A stretch of DNA of 64,000 nucleotides from Bacillota bacterium (GCA_017577405.1 PIUA01000024.1:1-64000), one strand, 5' to 3'; counted from the stretch's first letter, positions 50,464 to 60,952 are shown. Program-made: numbers and translations. Notes: a model not told the origin generated them from the sequence alone.

Positions 50464-53283
50464 TCACGAGCCGGCGGGCTCCAGGCTGGCCACCACCGCG
50501 GCGCACCGGAGGCAGAGCTCGGGGAAGCGCTGGTCCTGGCCGGTGGTGGGGTGGTTCCGGCGGCACCGGGGGCAGCGGGCGTGGGCGGTCTTGCGCACCT
50601 GCACCCCCACCTCCAGCTGGCCCAGCCGGATGGCGGCCGCCTCTGCAGGCGCCGGCCCCTCGTGGAAGCGAACCTCCGAGACCAGGAAGAGCTCGGCCAG
50701 ATCCCCCAAAGCCTCCAGGCTCGCCTTAAGCTCGCCCGCCTCGGGGGCGAGGTAGAGCTCCACGGACACCTCCCGGCTGCCGCCCACCTCCCGCCGGTCC
50801 CGGGCCTCCTCGATGGCCTGGTAGACGGCGTGGCGCAGGTTCAAGAGCTGGTCCCAGGCGGCCTCCTCGCCGGCCTCCAGCTCCAAGCCTGCCTCCTCCT
50901 CCACCCCGGGGAAGGTGGCCAGGTGGACGCTGGGCTGGGTCCTGGCCTGTTCGGGCAGGTGCTCCCAGGCCTCGTCGGCGGTGAAGACCAGGATGGGCGC
51001 GATGAGCCGGATCAGCCCCGAGACCACCTCATAGAGGACCGTCTGGGCCGCCTGCCGGCTGCGGGCGTCGGCCGCCTCGCAGTAGAGCCGGTCCTTCACC
51101 ACATCCAGGTAGAAGCCGCCCATCTCCACGGTGCAGAAGCTGTTGACCGCGTGGTAGACCAGGTGGAAGGCATCCTCCTGGTAGGCGCTCCGGACCCGCT
51201 CCACCAGCCGCCGGTACCGGTGGAGGGCCCAGCGGTCCAAGGGCTCCAGGCCCTCCCGGGGGACCCGGTGCCGGGCAGGGTCGAAGTCGGCCAGGTTGCC
51301 CAGCATGAAGCGGATGGTGTTCCGGATCCGCCGGTAGACGTCGGCCACCTGCTCCAGAATGGCGTCGGAGACCCGCACGTCGCTCTGGTAGTCGCTGGCC
51401 GCCACCCAGAGCCGCAGCACATCGGCCCCGTACTTGTCGCAGACCTCCAGGGGCGAGATGGTGTTCCCCAAGGACTTGTGCATGGCCCGCCCCTCGCCGT
51501 CCAGCACCCACCCGTGGGTGAGCACCTTCCGATAGGGGGCCTGGCCCCGGGTGGCGACGGCCGTCAAGAGGGAGGACTGGAACCACCCGCGGAACTGGTC
51601 GCCGCCTTCCAGGTACAGGTCGGCGGGCCAGCCCAGGCCCCGGTCCTCCAGGACGGCGGCGTGGCTCGCGCCCGAGTCGAACCAGACGTCCATGATGTCC
51701 TGCTCCTTGCGGAAGGCATCGCCGCCGCAGTGGGGGCAGCGGAAGCCCTCGGGCAGGATCTCCGACGCCTCGTGGGTGAACCACCCGTCAGACCCTTCCT
51801 TCCGGAAGAGGTCGGCCACGGCGGCGATGGTCTCCGGCTCGATGATGGGCTCCTGGCAGGCCTCGCAATAGAAGACGGGGATGGGCACGCCCCAGACCCG
51901 CTGGCGGGAGATGCACCAGTCCTGCCGGTCCTTCACCATCTCCCGCATCCGCTCGGCGCCCCAGGCGGGCACCCACTGGACGCCGTCCACCGCGGCCAGG
52001 GCCGCCTCCCGGAAGGCGTCGATGGAGGCGAACCACTGGGGCGTCGCCCGGTAGAGGACGGGGTTCTTGCAGCGCCAGCAGTGGGCGTAGGAGTGGACCA
52101 GCTGGCCCGCGTGGAGGAGCCGCCCCGCCGCCTGCAGGTCGGCCAGGATCCGCTCGTTCGCCTCCTGGGCCGGGAGCCCCTGGTAACGGGGCTCCTCCCC
52201 GGTGAAGCGGCCCCGCTCATCCAAGGGCGCGTACACCTCGAGGCCGTAGCGGAGCCCCACCTCATAGTCCTCCAGGCCGTGGCCGGGGGCGGTGTGGACC
52301 GCGCCCGTCCCCTGCTCCAGGGTGACGTGCTCACCCAGGATGAGCGGCGAGGTCTGGTCTTTCAGCGGGTGGCGGGTCACGATCCCCTCCAGCTCCGCCC
52401 CCCGCCAGGCCCCTTCCTCCGTCACCGCCTCCCAGCCCAGGTCCTTCTGGACCTCCTCCAGGCGCCCCCGGGCCACCAGGTAGCGGGCCCCCTCGCCCAC
52501 CCGGACCAGCACGTACTCCAGGTCGGGGTGGAGCGCGATGGCCTTGTTGGCCGGCAGGGTCCAGGGGGTGGTGGTCCAGATGATCACCGCCGCGCCCTCG
52601 GGCTCAAAGAGCCCCCGGGCATCCTCCACAGGGAAGGCGACGTAGATGGAGGGCGAGCGGTGGTCCTGGTACTCGATCTCCGCCTCGGCCAGGGCCGTGC
52701 GGCACTCGGGGCACCAGTAGACGGGCTTGAGGCCCTTGTAGATGTAGCCCCGGCGGGCCATCTCGCCGAAGACTTCCACCTGCCGGGCTTCGTACTCCGG
52801 CGTGAGGGTGAGGTAGGGGTGCTCCCAGTCACCCCAGACCCCGAGCCGCTCGAACTCCTCCCGCTGGACCTCCACAAAGCGGAGCGCGTATTCCCGGCAC
52901 TTCTGCCGCAGCTCCAGCGGGTCGAGGCTTTCCGGGTCCACCCCCAGTTCCAGCAAGGCAGCCCGCTCGATGGGCAGGCCGTGGGTGTCCCAGCCGGGCA
53001 CATACGGCGCCCACTCGCCCTCCATGGCGTGGACCCGGACGATGAAGTCCTTCAGAATCTTGTTGAGGGCGGTGCCGATGTGGATGTGGCCGTTGGCGTA
53101 CGGCGGCCCGTCGTGCAGGACGAAGTCCGGGCCGTCGGGCCGGGCCGCCCGCCGCTGCTCCTGGAGCTTCTGGTAGAGCCGCTGCTCCCGCCAGGCCTCC
53201 AGGCGCTGGGGCTCCCGCTTGGCCAGCTGCGCCCGCATGGGAAAGTCAGTCGTCGGCAACTGAACGGTCTTCTGGTAGTCCAT
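50464..53283 (-). CDS. ileS: Isoleucyl-tRNA synthetase
   Basis: 939 residues, class I synthetase. Opening YQKTVQLPTTDFPMRA, active-site PPYANGHIHIGTALNKILKD (HIGT where HIGH is usual), editing domain WTTTPWTLPANKAIA, KMSKS-loop variant GRAMHKSLGN, and the C-terminal zinc knuckle CPRC ... CLRC. ATG at 53283 with GGGAGGG. Expression is under the T-box leader immediately upstream. Confidence 0.97.
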   Translation of the reverse strand: MDYQKTVQLPTTDFPMRAQLAKREPQRLEAWREQRLYQKLQEQRRAARPDGPDFVLHDGPPYANGHIHIGTALNKILKDFIVRVHAMEGEWAPYVPGWDTHGLPIERAALLELGVDPESLDPLELRQKCREYALRFVEVQREEFERLGVWGDWEHPYLTLTPEYEARQVEVFGEMARRGYIYKGLKPVYWCPECRTALAEAEIEYQDHRSPSIYVAFPVEDARGLFEPEGAAVIIWTTTPWTLPANKAIALHPDLEYVLVRVGEGARYLVARGRLEEVQKDLGWEAVTEEGAWRGAELEGIVTRHPLKDQTSPLILGEHVTLEQGTGAVHTAPGHGLEDYEVGLRYGLEVYAPLDERGRFTGEEPRYQGLPAQEANERILADLQAAGRLLHAGQLVHSYAHCWRCKNPVLYRATPQWFASIDAFREAALAAVDGVQWVPAWGAERMREMVKDRQDWCISRQRVWGVPIPVFYCEACQEPIIEPETIAAVADLFRKEGSDGWFTHEASEILPEGFRCPHCGGDAFRKEQDIMDVWFDSGASHAAVLEDRGLGWPADLYLEGGDQFRGWFQSSLLTAVATRGQAPYRKVLTHGWVLDGEGRAMHKSLGNTISPLEVCDKYGADVLRLWVAASDYQSDVRVSDAILEQVADVYRRIRNTIRFMLGNLADFDPARHRVPREGLEPLDRWALHRYRRLVERVRSAYQEDAFHLVYHAVNSFCTVEMGGFYLDVVKDRLYCEAADARSRQAAQTVLYEVVSGLIRLIAPILVFTADEAWEHLPEQARTQPSVHLATFPGVEEEAGLELEAGEEAAWDQLLNLRHAVYQAIEEARDRREVGGSREVSVELYLAPEAGELKASLEALGDLAELFLVSEVRFHEGPAPAEAAAIRLGQLEVGVQVRKTAHARCPRCRRNHPTTGQDQRFPELCLRCAAVVASLEPAGS

Positions 53284-53302
53284 GCCTTCCGCCCTCCCGA
53301 AC

Positions 53303-53605
53303 AAAAAAAGACCCTCGCCCCTGGGACGAGAGTCCACACTCCCGCGGTACCACCCGGTCTTGGAGCGGTCAGCCGACCGCTCCCACTCGAAAGGGGTAAC
53401 GGCCCCAACCGGCCCCGCCTACTGAGCCCTAGCCGCCGTTCAGCGGAGCAGCTCCGAGGGGATCTTCGGGACGGGCCCGGAGCCGGCTCCCACCCTCCCG
53501 GCTCGCTCGTTCCGGGGAGGCCGCCCCTACTCGCCTCTTCATCGCCATTGGCTCGCCGGGCCGCCTCCTGAGCCCGGCGCCTTACCCAGCCGTCTTCATG
53601 TGGCT
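53303..53605 (-). promoter_or_regulatory. T-box leader of ileS (Ile specifier AUC)
   Basis: Fills the gene-free stretch 53284-53634. Read 5' to 3' on the minus strand: Stem I with the AG-rich bulge (AGAGGCGAGTAG), a distal loop resembling AGAGAGC...GGGAGCC, and specifier AUC at 53463-53461 inside GAAGAUCCCCUC. Then come the linker AGTAGGCGGGG...CCGTTA, the T-box GGTGGTACCGCGGG (about 53354-53341), and an intrinsic terminator (53310-53335, followed by seven T at 53309-53303). Uncharged tRNA-Ile would pair with the T-box and allow read-through into ileS. Confidence 0.94.
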
Positions 53606-53608
53606 CCC

Positions 53609-53638
53609 ATTATAGCCACGGCTGGTCCTGCCCGTCAA
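53609..53638 (-). promoter_or_regulatory. SigA promoter of the ileS T-box leader
   Basis: TTGACG (53638-53633), 18-base spacer, TATAAT (53614-53609) on the minus strand. The -35 box overlaps the stop codon of btuF. Confidence 0.85.
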
Positions 53639-54558
53639 TTGGGCCCCTCCTCCGCCGGGAAGAGCTCCGGGTGGAAGAGCTGGGCCAGGGCCTCCAAGCC
53701 GTCGACCAGCCGGGGGCCGGTGATGGTCAGCCAGTCGGGCTCCACCTCGTAGACCCGCCCAGTCTGGATGGCCCGCACCTCTTGCCACGCGGGCCGGGCC
53801 AGCACCTCCTCCCGGTATCGGTTGGTGAGGAGGATCACCTCCGGGTCCCGGGCCAGGACGGTCTCCACGCTGTAGGTGGGCCAGGGGGTGGGGGCGTCGA
53901 AGGCCAGGTTCCGGCCGCCCGCCCGGGTGACCAGCTCGTCGATGAAGCTTCCGGGGCCGGCGGTCATGAGGGGCTCATGCCACACCTCCACAAAGACCAG
54001 AGGCCTCTGGTCGGCAGGCAGGTGACCGGTCCGGGCCTCCACCGCCGCCACCCGTGCCCGCAGGCCCTCCACCAGGGCCTGGGCCGTCTCTTGGTGGCCC
54101 GTCATCCGCCCGAGAAGGAGCAGGGTCTCGAAGAGGCTCTCCAGGTCGGGCACGTCCACCGCGAAGACGGGCACGCCCAAGGCCTGCAGCCGCTCCACGT
54201 GGGCCCGGACCACCTGCACGTCCCCGACCACCAGATCGGGCTCCAGGCTCAGGAGCCGCTCCAGGTTGACCTGGACCGCGTCGGAGACGACGGGCAGGCG
54301 GGCCGCCTCGGGCGGGTAGGTGCTGTACGCGCTCACCCCCACCACCTGCTCCCCTGCTCCGACGGCAAAGAGGTTCTCGGTGATCGACGGCGAGAGGGCC
54401 ACAATCCGCTGGGGCGGCTGCTCGAAGGTGAACCGCTGCCCCAGCACGTCCTCGACCACGAGCGGTTCTTGGGCGCACGAAGCAGGGGCCCCAAGGAGGG
54501 CGAGGGCCCAGACGAGGGTGAGGAGCCCCAGAGCGCGGGCGCCGGATCGGACCAGCAT
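53635..54558 (-). CDS. btuF: Cobalamin-binding ABC transporter substrate-binding protein (BtuF-like)
   Basis: 307 residues. Signal peptide at 1-29 with a Cys at 28 (GAPASCAQ), which could be lipidated. Then the class III periplasmic-binding fold: RIVALSPSITENLFAVGAGEQVVGV, LSLEPDLVVGD, GRMTGH, and C-terminal WQEVRAIQTGRVYEV. The B12 assignment rests on the cobalamin riboswitch upstream. ATG at 54558 with GGAGGTG. No permease or ATPase gene follows; the next element is the ileS promoter. Confidence 0.9.
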   Translation of the reverse strand: MLVRSGARALGLLTLVWALALLGAPASCAQEPLVVEDVLGQRFTFEQPPQRIVALSPSITENLFAVGAGEQVVGVSAYSTYPPEAARLPVVSDAVQVNLERLLSLEPDLVVGDVQVVRAHVERLQALGVPVFAVDVPDLESLFETLLLLGRMTGHQETAQALVEGLRARVAAVEARTGHLPADQRPLVFVEVWHEPLMTAGPGSFIDELVTRAGGRNLAFDAPTPWPTYSVETVLARDPEVILLTNRYREEVLARPAWQEVRAIQTGRVYEVEPDWLTITGPRLVDGLEALAQLFHPELFPAEEGPN

Positions 54559-54671
54559 GGCTGCACACCTCCACCAGGCGATGGCAGGCCCGCCACGACC
54601 AGCGCCCCGGCCCGGGGCGCGCGCCAGGAAGGACGGCTCGTCCTGGCCCCACGCAGGTGAGCCGGCGGCAG
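54559..54671 (-). other. Leader between cobalamin riboswitch and btuF
   Basis: About 110 bases without a gene. It contains a perfect 8-base hairpin GCGCCCCG / CGGGGCGC (about 54602-54620) and CCAGGA...TCCTGG just upstream of it. No U tract follows, so it is more likely part of a translation-controlling expression platform than a terminator. Confidence 0.4.
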
Positions 54672-54828
54672 GGGGCAGGTCTCCTGGCTCCCGGATCCTC
54701 GGCCTCTGCCCGGCCCTTCCCCGCGGGTGCGAGTGGGCTCGGGCGCCTCCCCGGTCACAGTGGCGGGCCCGCGCGCTTCTCCGGCCGAAGCCGGATGACG
54801 ACTTCCCTATTCTCCCGGCAGGTCCCCC
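54672..54828 (-). promoter_or_regulatory. Cobalamin riboswitch
   Basis: Minus-strand RNA carries the conserved B12 elements in order: AATAGGGAAGTCG (about 54813-54800), GCCCGCCACTGTGACC (about 54768-54753), GGGGAAGG (about 54723-54716) and AGCCAGGAGACCTGCC, the B12 box (54689-54674). Binding of adenosylcobalamin should repress btuF. Boundaries are approximate. Confidence 0.93.
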
Positions 54829-54864
54829 GGCCGGGCCCCCCCCGCCTGCAACGATGGAAGACGA

Positions 54865-55065
54865 TCAGGGCTTCGCTGCCCCGCCAGCCGCCTCCTGCCG
54901 GCGGGCCATCCCAGCCTCCTGGGCCTGGAGGGCCGCCTCCAAGCCCTGATCCACCTCCTGGAAGCGGGCCAGGAAGAGCTCGCTGGACCGGTCGGTCTCC
55001 AGCAGTTGGAAGAAGGACCGGGCCAGGGCCTCCAGGTCCGGTTGGGGAGGGACCACCCTCCGCAT
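54865..55065 (-). CDS. Small hypothetical protein, 66 residues
   Basis: ATG at 55065 with GGAGGAGG about 10 bases upstream, so probably real. Mostly helical and charged: EALARSFFQLLETDRSSELF, EVDQGLEAALQAQEAGMARR. No Cys, signal or membrane segment. Not recognised. It stands alone between the mdh promoter (divergent) and the btuF riboswitch. Confidence 0.6.
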   Translation of the reverse strand: MRRVVPPQPDLEALARSFFQLLETDRSSELFLARFQEVDQGLEAALQAQEAGMARRQEAAGGAAKP

Positions 55066-55174
55066 CGCCGCTCGCCTCCTCCGTCGTGTTCCGAATGATG
55101 ATGACCCTTCCCAATCTTTTCCTGCAAGGTTCGTCCTTCCCCGGGAGAGACCTTCCCCGAGCGAGGCCCATCGA

Positions 55175-55203
55175 TTGATGGGGACTCCAGGAATTGGTAC
55201 ACT
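55175..55203 (+). promoter_or_regulatory. SigA-like promoter of mdh
   Basis: TTGATG (55175-55180), 17-base spacer, TACACT (55198-55203), about 50 bases before the mdh ATG. Confidence 0.65.
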
Positions 55204-55253
55204 GTCCGTGATGCGGCTCTCAACACGGGTGGGCTCGGAACAGGGGGGTTAGG

Positions 55254-56183
55254 ATGGCTCGGAAGAAGATCACCATCGTAGGCGCCGGCAACGTGGGCGC
55301 CACCACCGCCCACTGGATCGCTTCCCGGAACCTGGGCGATGTGGTGCTGGTCGATGTGGTGGAGGGACTCCCCCAGGGGAAGGCCCTGGACCTCTTGCAG
55401 GCGGGCCCGGTGGCCGGGTTCGACGTGAACGTCATCGGCACCAATAGCTATGAGGACACCCGGGATTCGGACGTGGTGGTGATCACCGCCGGTGTGGCCC
55501 GCAAGCCGGGGATGAGCCGGGATGACCTGCTCCAGACCAACTTCAACATCATCCGCAGCGTGGTCGAGCAGGTGGTCCAGTACTCGCCCAACGCCTTCAT
55601 GATTGTGGTGAGCAACCCCGTCGACGTCATGACCTACGCCGCCTACCGGATCTCGGGGTGGCCCAAGGAGCGGGTCATGGGGATGGCGGGCGTGCTCGAC
55701 TCTACCCGCTTCCGCACCTTCATCGCCCAGGAGCTGGGCATCTCCGTCAAAGATGTGAGCGCCTTCGTCCTGGGCGGCCACGGCGACGCCATGGTGCCGT
55801 TGGTCCGCTACTCCTACGCGGGCGGCATCCCCATCGAGAAGCTCCTGCCCCGGGAGACCATCGACCGAATCGTGGAGCGGACCCGGAAGGGCGGCGGCGA
55901 GATCGTCAACCTGCTCAAGACCGGCAGCGCCTTCTACGCCCCGGCCGCATCCACCGCGGACATGGTGGAGGCGATCCTGCGGGATCAGCGCCGCCTCCTG
56001 CCGGCCATCGCCTACCTGGACGGCGAGTACGGCGAGCGGGACATTTACGTGGGGGTTCCCGTCATCTTGGGCGGCAAGGGGATCGAGAAGGTGGTGGAGA
56101 TCGAACTCACCCCCGAGGAGCAGGAGGCCTTCCGCCGCTCGGTTCAGTCGGTGCGGGAGCCGCTCGCCAAGCTCTCCTTCTGA
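55254..56183 (+). CDS. mdh: Malate dehydrogenase (LDH-like type)
   Basis: NAD-dependent malate/oxaloacetate interconversion. 309 residues: NAD motif GAGNVG (10-15), substrate Arg83 and Arg89 in [12 protein letters not shown] (Arg83 marks MDH; LDH has Gln there), NPVDVMTY, catalytic His176 in [10 protein letters not shown]. Single-gene unit with its own promoter and terminator. Confidence 0.95.
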   Translation: MARKKITIVGAGNVGATTAHWIASRNLGDVVLVDVVEGLPQGKALDLLQAGPVAGFDVNVIGTNSYEDTRDSDVVVITAGVARKPGMSRDDLLQTNFNIIRSVVEQVVQYSPNAFMIVVSNPVDVMTYAAYRISGWPKERVMGMAGVLDSTRFRTFIAQELGISVKDVSAFVLGGHGDAMVPLVRYSYAGGIPIEKLLPRETIDRIVERTRKGGGEIVNLLKTGSAFYAPAASTADMVEAILRDQRRLLPAIAYLDGEYGERDIYVGVPVILGGKGIEKVVEIELTPEEQEAFRRSVQSVREPLAKLSF

Positions 56184-56231
56184 CGGTCGGGGTGATCCCC
56201 GTCCGGTGTCCCCGCGGCGATGGGATGCCCA

Positions 56232-56267
56232 CAAAAAGACGAGGCGGCCGTTCGGCCGCCTCGTTTC
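56232..56267. terminator. Bidirectional terminator between mdh and groL
   Basis: Perfect 10-base stem CGAGGCGGCC / GGCCGCCTCG, loop GTTC. Followed by TTTCGCG on the plus strand and by TCTTTTTGTG on the minus strand, so it can serve convergent mdh and groL. Confidence 0.85.
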
Positions 56268-56285
56268 GCGCTCGCCAGGGCGGGC

Positions 56286-57938
<1,653 letters not shown>

Positions 57939-57953
57939 TCAGGTCAACCGCCC

Positions 57954-58244
57954 TTACCGATCGACGACGGCCAGGACGTCGCTCTCCCGGAGGATCAGGT
58001 ACTCCTCCCCTTCAAGCTTCACCTCAGTGCCGCCGTACTTGGCGAAGATGACCCGGTCGCCGACCTTGACCTCCAGCTCGACCCGCTGGCCGTTCTCCAG
58101 GACCCGACCGGGGCCGACGGCGATGACCTCACCCTGCTGCGGCTTCTCCTTGGCCGTGTCGGGCAGGTAGATGCCGCCTTGGGTCCGTTCCTCTTCCTCG
58201 ATCGTCTTGACGACGATCCGATCGCCCAGTGGCCTGAGCGTCAC
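57954..58244 (-). CDS. groS: Co-chaperonin GroES
   Basis: 96 residues. [21 protein letters not shown] opening, mobile loop [16 protein letters not shown], roof region and C-terminal [17 protein letters not shown] at 58244 after GGAGGGG. First gene of groESL. Confidence 0.98.
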   Translation of the reverse strand: MTLRPLGDRIVVKTIEEEERTQGGIYLPDTAKEKPQQGEVIAVGPGRVLENGQRVELEVKVGDRVIFAKYGGTEVKLEGEEYLILRESDVLAVVDR

Positions 58245-58290
58245 AGAAACCCCTCCTCAATGACACCCCGGGTCGTTCGTGGTCATGTTG

Positions 58291-58317
58291 TTAGCACTCG
58301 CTGCCTGCGAGTGCTAA
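58291..58317. promoter_or_regulatory. CIRCE operator (HrcA site)
   Basis: TTAGCACTC, nine bases, GAGTGCTAA: an exact CIRCE inverted repeat, between the promoter and groS. HrcA should repress groESL here. Confidence 0.98.
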
Positions 58318-58327
58318 CCCGGTACCT

Positions 58328-58356
58328 AATATGCCTCCCCCGGCAATCCCTGTCAA
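58328..58356 (-). promoter_or_regulatory. SigA promoter of groESL
   Basis: TTGACA (58356-58351), 17-base spacer, CATATT (58333-58328) on the minus strand, with CIRCE just downstream. Confidence 0.8.
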
Positions 58357-58481
58357 GAGGTTTCCTCCAAAAGAGTGGCCCCCACCCGCCCTCGGCCGGG
58401 TGAAAAGCCTCCCGCCACCGGCAGGGTTCCCCGGGGGCAGGCAAAAATCTCCCGGGAAGATCCTGCGCAGGGGGGAAAGGT

Positions 58482-59423
58482 ATGGGCGAACGCTTCCTGG
58501 TCGCCTTGGGCGGCAATGCGCTCCTGCGACCGGGCCAGAAAGGGTGGGCCAGCGAGCAGCTGGAGACCTTGAAGGGGACGGTCCGGACCCTGGCGGACCT
58601 GATCGCCGCCGGCCACCAGCTGGTCCTCACCCACGGCAACGGGCCCCAGGTGGGCAACCTGATGATCCAGCAGCACCTCGCCCGGGAGGCCGTCCCGCCC
58701 TGGCCCATGGACCTGTGTGTGGCCGCCACCCAAGGGGTGATCGGCGCCATGATCCAGCAGACCCTTCAGGCCGAGCTCCAGCGCCGGGGGATCCACCGGC
58801 CGGTGGTCTCTCTCATCACCCACACGCGGGTGGATCCCCGCGACCCCGCCTTTCACCGGCCCACCAAGCCCGTCGGCCCCGTGGCCGGTCCGGAAGAGGC
58901 GGCGGCCGGCCAGGCCCGGGGCGAGGTGTGGGCGGAGGAACGGGGCCGGGGGTGGCGCCGGGTGGTCCCCTCCCCCACGCCCCTGGAGATTCTGGAGGTG
59001 GCGGCGGTCCGGAACCTGCTGGAGGCGGGGGCGATCCCCATCGCCGCGGGCGGGGGCGGGGTTCCGGTGGTGCAGGAGCCTGACGGCTCCTGGCGGGGGG
59101 TGGAGGCGGTCATCGACAAAGACCTGGCCTCCAGCCTCCTCGCCCGGGCCCTGGGCGTGGACCGCTTCTTGATCCTCACCGACGTGGACTCCGTCTACCG
59201 GGACTTCGGCACGCCCCAGGCCCAGCCCCTCCCCCGCCTGACCGCGGCGGAGGCCCGGGCTCTCCTGGCGTCGGACGAGCTGGGTCAGGGGAACATGGCC
59301 CCCAAGGTGCGGGCGGCGGCCGAGTTCGCCGAGGCGGGCGGGGAGGCCGCCATCGGAGCCTTGGAGGCGGCGGAGCTCATCGTGGCGGGGCGGGCCGGCA
59401 CCCGGGTGGTGCCCACGGCATGA
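58482..59423 (+). CDS. arcC: Carbamate kinase
   Basis: Carbamoyl phosphate + ADP to carbamate + ATP, or the reverse. 313 residues, amino-acid kinase fold: ALGGNALL at the N terminus, THGNGPQVGNL, VIGAMIQQTLQ, IAAGGGGVPVV, DKDLASSLLA, MAPKVRAA near the end. ATG at 58482 with GGGGGGAAAGG. No arginine deiminase or ornithine transcarbamylase genes are next to it; the following gene is a purine permease. Confidence 0.95.
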   Translation: MGERFLVALGGNALLRPGQKGWASEQLETLKGTVRTLADLIAAGHQLVLTHGNGPQVGNLMIQQHLAREAVPPWPMDLCVAATQGVIGAMIQQTLQAELQRRGIHRPVVSLITHTRVDPRDPAFHRPTKPVGPVAGPEEAAAGQARGEVWAEERGRGWRRVVPSPTPLEILEVAAVRNLLEAGAIPIAAGGGGVPVVQEPDGSWRGVEAVIDKDLASSLLARALGVDRFLILTDVDSVYRDFGTPQAQPLPRLTAAEARALLASDELGQGNMAPKVRAAAEFAEAGGEAAIGALEAAELIVAGRAGTRVVPTA

Positions 59424-59471
59424 ACCCCGGAAAAGAGGGGCTTCAACCATGCAGGAGAAGCACAGAACACG

Positions 59472-59515
59472 TACAATATATGTCACTGGGGCTGAAAATG
59501 TTCGGATTTAGCCCC
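59472..59515 (+). promoter_or_regulatory. Candidate promoter and leader hairpin of the purine permease
   Basis: TACAAT (59472-59477) is a likely -10 box in an AT-rich island; no clear -35. The leader can form GGGGCT / AGCCCC (59488-59493 with 59510-59515) around a 16-base loop. No purine riboswitch core could be recognised. Confidence 0.35.
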
Positions 59516-59543
59516 GAGACCCCGACGAGGAGCGGAGGAACCG

Positions 59544-60887
59544 ATGGACCAAACGCTGCGAGCGGCGGCCTCGCCCAGCGAGCCCCTCCTGGAGCGCCTC
59601 TTCCACCTGGAAGAGGCGGGCACCACCTGGAAGCGGGAGGTGGTGGGCGGCCTCACCACCTTCATGACCATGGCCTACATCATCTTTGTCAACCCGAGCC
59701 TGGTCAGCACCACCGGTATGCCCTTCGAGGCGGTGGTGATGGCGACCATCTTCTCCGCCGCCTTCGCCACCCTTCTGATGGCCTTCCTCACCAACTACCC
59801 CTTCGCCCTGGCGCCCGGCATGGGCTTGAACGCCTACTTCGCCTTCACGGTGGTCGGCTCCATGGGCATTCCCTGGCAGACGGCTTTGGGGGCGGTCTTC
59901 CTTTCGGGCGCCGTTTTCGTCATCCTCACCCTGAGCCGGGTGCGGGAGATGATCATCGACGCGGTCCCCATGACCCTGAAGAAGGCCATTGGCGCGGGCA
60001 TTGGCCTCTTCATCGCCCTCATCGGCCTGAGCAACGCGGGCATCGTGGTGGCCAACCCCGACACCATGGTCGCCCTGGGCACCCTGGCGGACCCCCACAC
60101 CCTGCTGGCCATCATCGGCCTCGCGGTCACCGGGCTCTTGCTCGCCCGGCGGGTTCCGGGCGCCATCCTGGTGGGGATTCTGGTGACCACCGTCATCGGC
60201 ATCTTCATGGGGGTCACCCCCCGGCCCGAGGGCCTCTTCCGGTGGCCCAGCCTGGCCACCTGGGCGCCCGTCCTGGGCCAGCTGGACATCATGGGGGCCG
60301 TGCGGCTGGGCTTCTTGGAGATCATCTTCGCCTTTCTCTTTGTGGACCTGTTTGACACCGTGGGCACCCTCATCGGCGTCTCCTCCCAGGGCGGCTTCCT
60401 GGACGAGAAGGGAAACTTGCCCCGGGCCAACCGGGCCCTAATGGCCGATGCGGTGGGGACCATGGCCGGCGCCGTCTTCGGCACCCCGACGGTCACCTCG
60501 TACGTGGAGTCGGCCAGCGGCGTGGCGGCCGGCGCCCGCACAGGGCTGGCGGGCGTGGTGGTGGCCGCCGGCTTCCTCCTCAGCCTCTTCTTCATGCCCA
60601 TCATCGCCATCGTGCCCGCCGCGGCCACCGCGCCGGCCCTGGTGGTGGTGGGGGCCATGATGATCCGCCAGGTGGAGGGCATCCGCTGGGAGGAGATCAG
60701 CGAGGCGCTCCCCGCCTTCATCACCATCGTGGCCATGCCCTTCACCTACAGCATCGCCACCGGCATCGCCCTGGGTTTCATCCTCTACCCCTTCCTGAAG
60801 CTGGTCATGGGCAAGGGGCGGGAGGTCCACTGGCTCACCTACCTCTTGGGCGTGCTCTTCATCCTGCGGTTCGTCTTCTTGAGCTAG
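59544..60887 (+). CDS. pbuG: Adenine/guanine/hypoxanthine permease (AzgA/PbuG family)
   Basis: Proton symporter for purine bases. 447 residues, about 12-14 helices. Family marks: GGLTTFMTMAYIIFVNP, ALAPGMGLNAYFAFTV, FLFVDLFDTVGTLIGV, and TVTSYVESASGVAAGARTG. ATG at 59544 after AGGAACCG. Exact base specificity not decidable; pbuG is used for the family. Confidence 0.93.
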   Translation: MDQTLRAAASPSEPLLERLFHLEEAGTTWKREVVGGLTTFMTMAYIIFVNPSLVSTTGMPFEAVVMATIFSAAFATLLMAFLTNYPFALAPGMGLNAYFAFTVVGSMGIPWQTALGAVFLSGAVFVILTLSRVREMIIDAVPMTLKKAIGAGIGLFIALIGLSNAGIVVANPDTMVALGTLADPHTLLAIIGLAVTGLLLARRVPGAILVGILVTTVIGIFMGVTPRPEGLFRWPSLATWAPVLGQLDIMGAVRLGFLEIIFAFLFVDLFDTVGTLIGVSSQGGFLDEKGNLPRANRALMADAVGTMAGAVFGTPTVTSYVESASGVAAGARTGLAGVVVAAGFLLSLFFMPIIAIVPAAATAPALVVVGAMMIRQVEGIRWEEISEALPAFITIVAMPFTYSIATGIALGFILYPFLKLVMGKGREVHWLTYLLGVLFILRFVFLS

Positions 60888-60905
60888 CCCCTGCCGGAGA
60901 CGAAT

Positions 60906-60921
60906 CCCTCGGGAGCGAGGG
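60906..60921 (+). repeat. Small hairpin after the purine permease
   Basis: CCCTCG-GGAG-CGAGGG, a perfect 6-base stem 20 bases after the stop codon. Possibly an mRNA 3'-end structure ahead of the larger terminator stem. Confidence 0.4.
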
Positions 60922-60952
60922 AAACCCTGAAGCGAGGACCAACCTGGCCTCG

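Noticed and set aside
50551-53571. 1006-codon open frame on the plus strand
   Set aside because: Antisense to ileS and its T-box leader; no Shine-Dalgarno, no family features.
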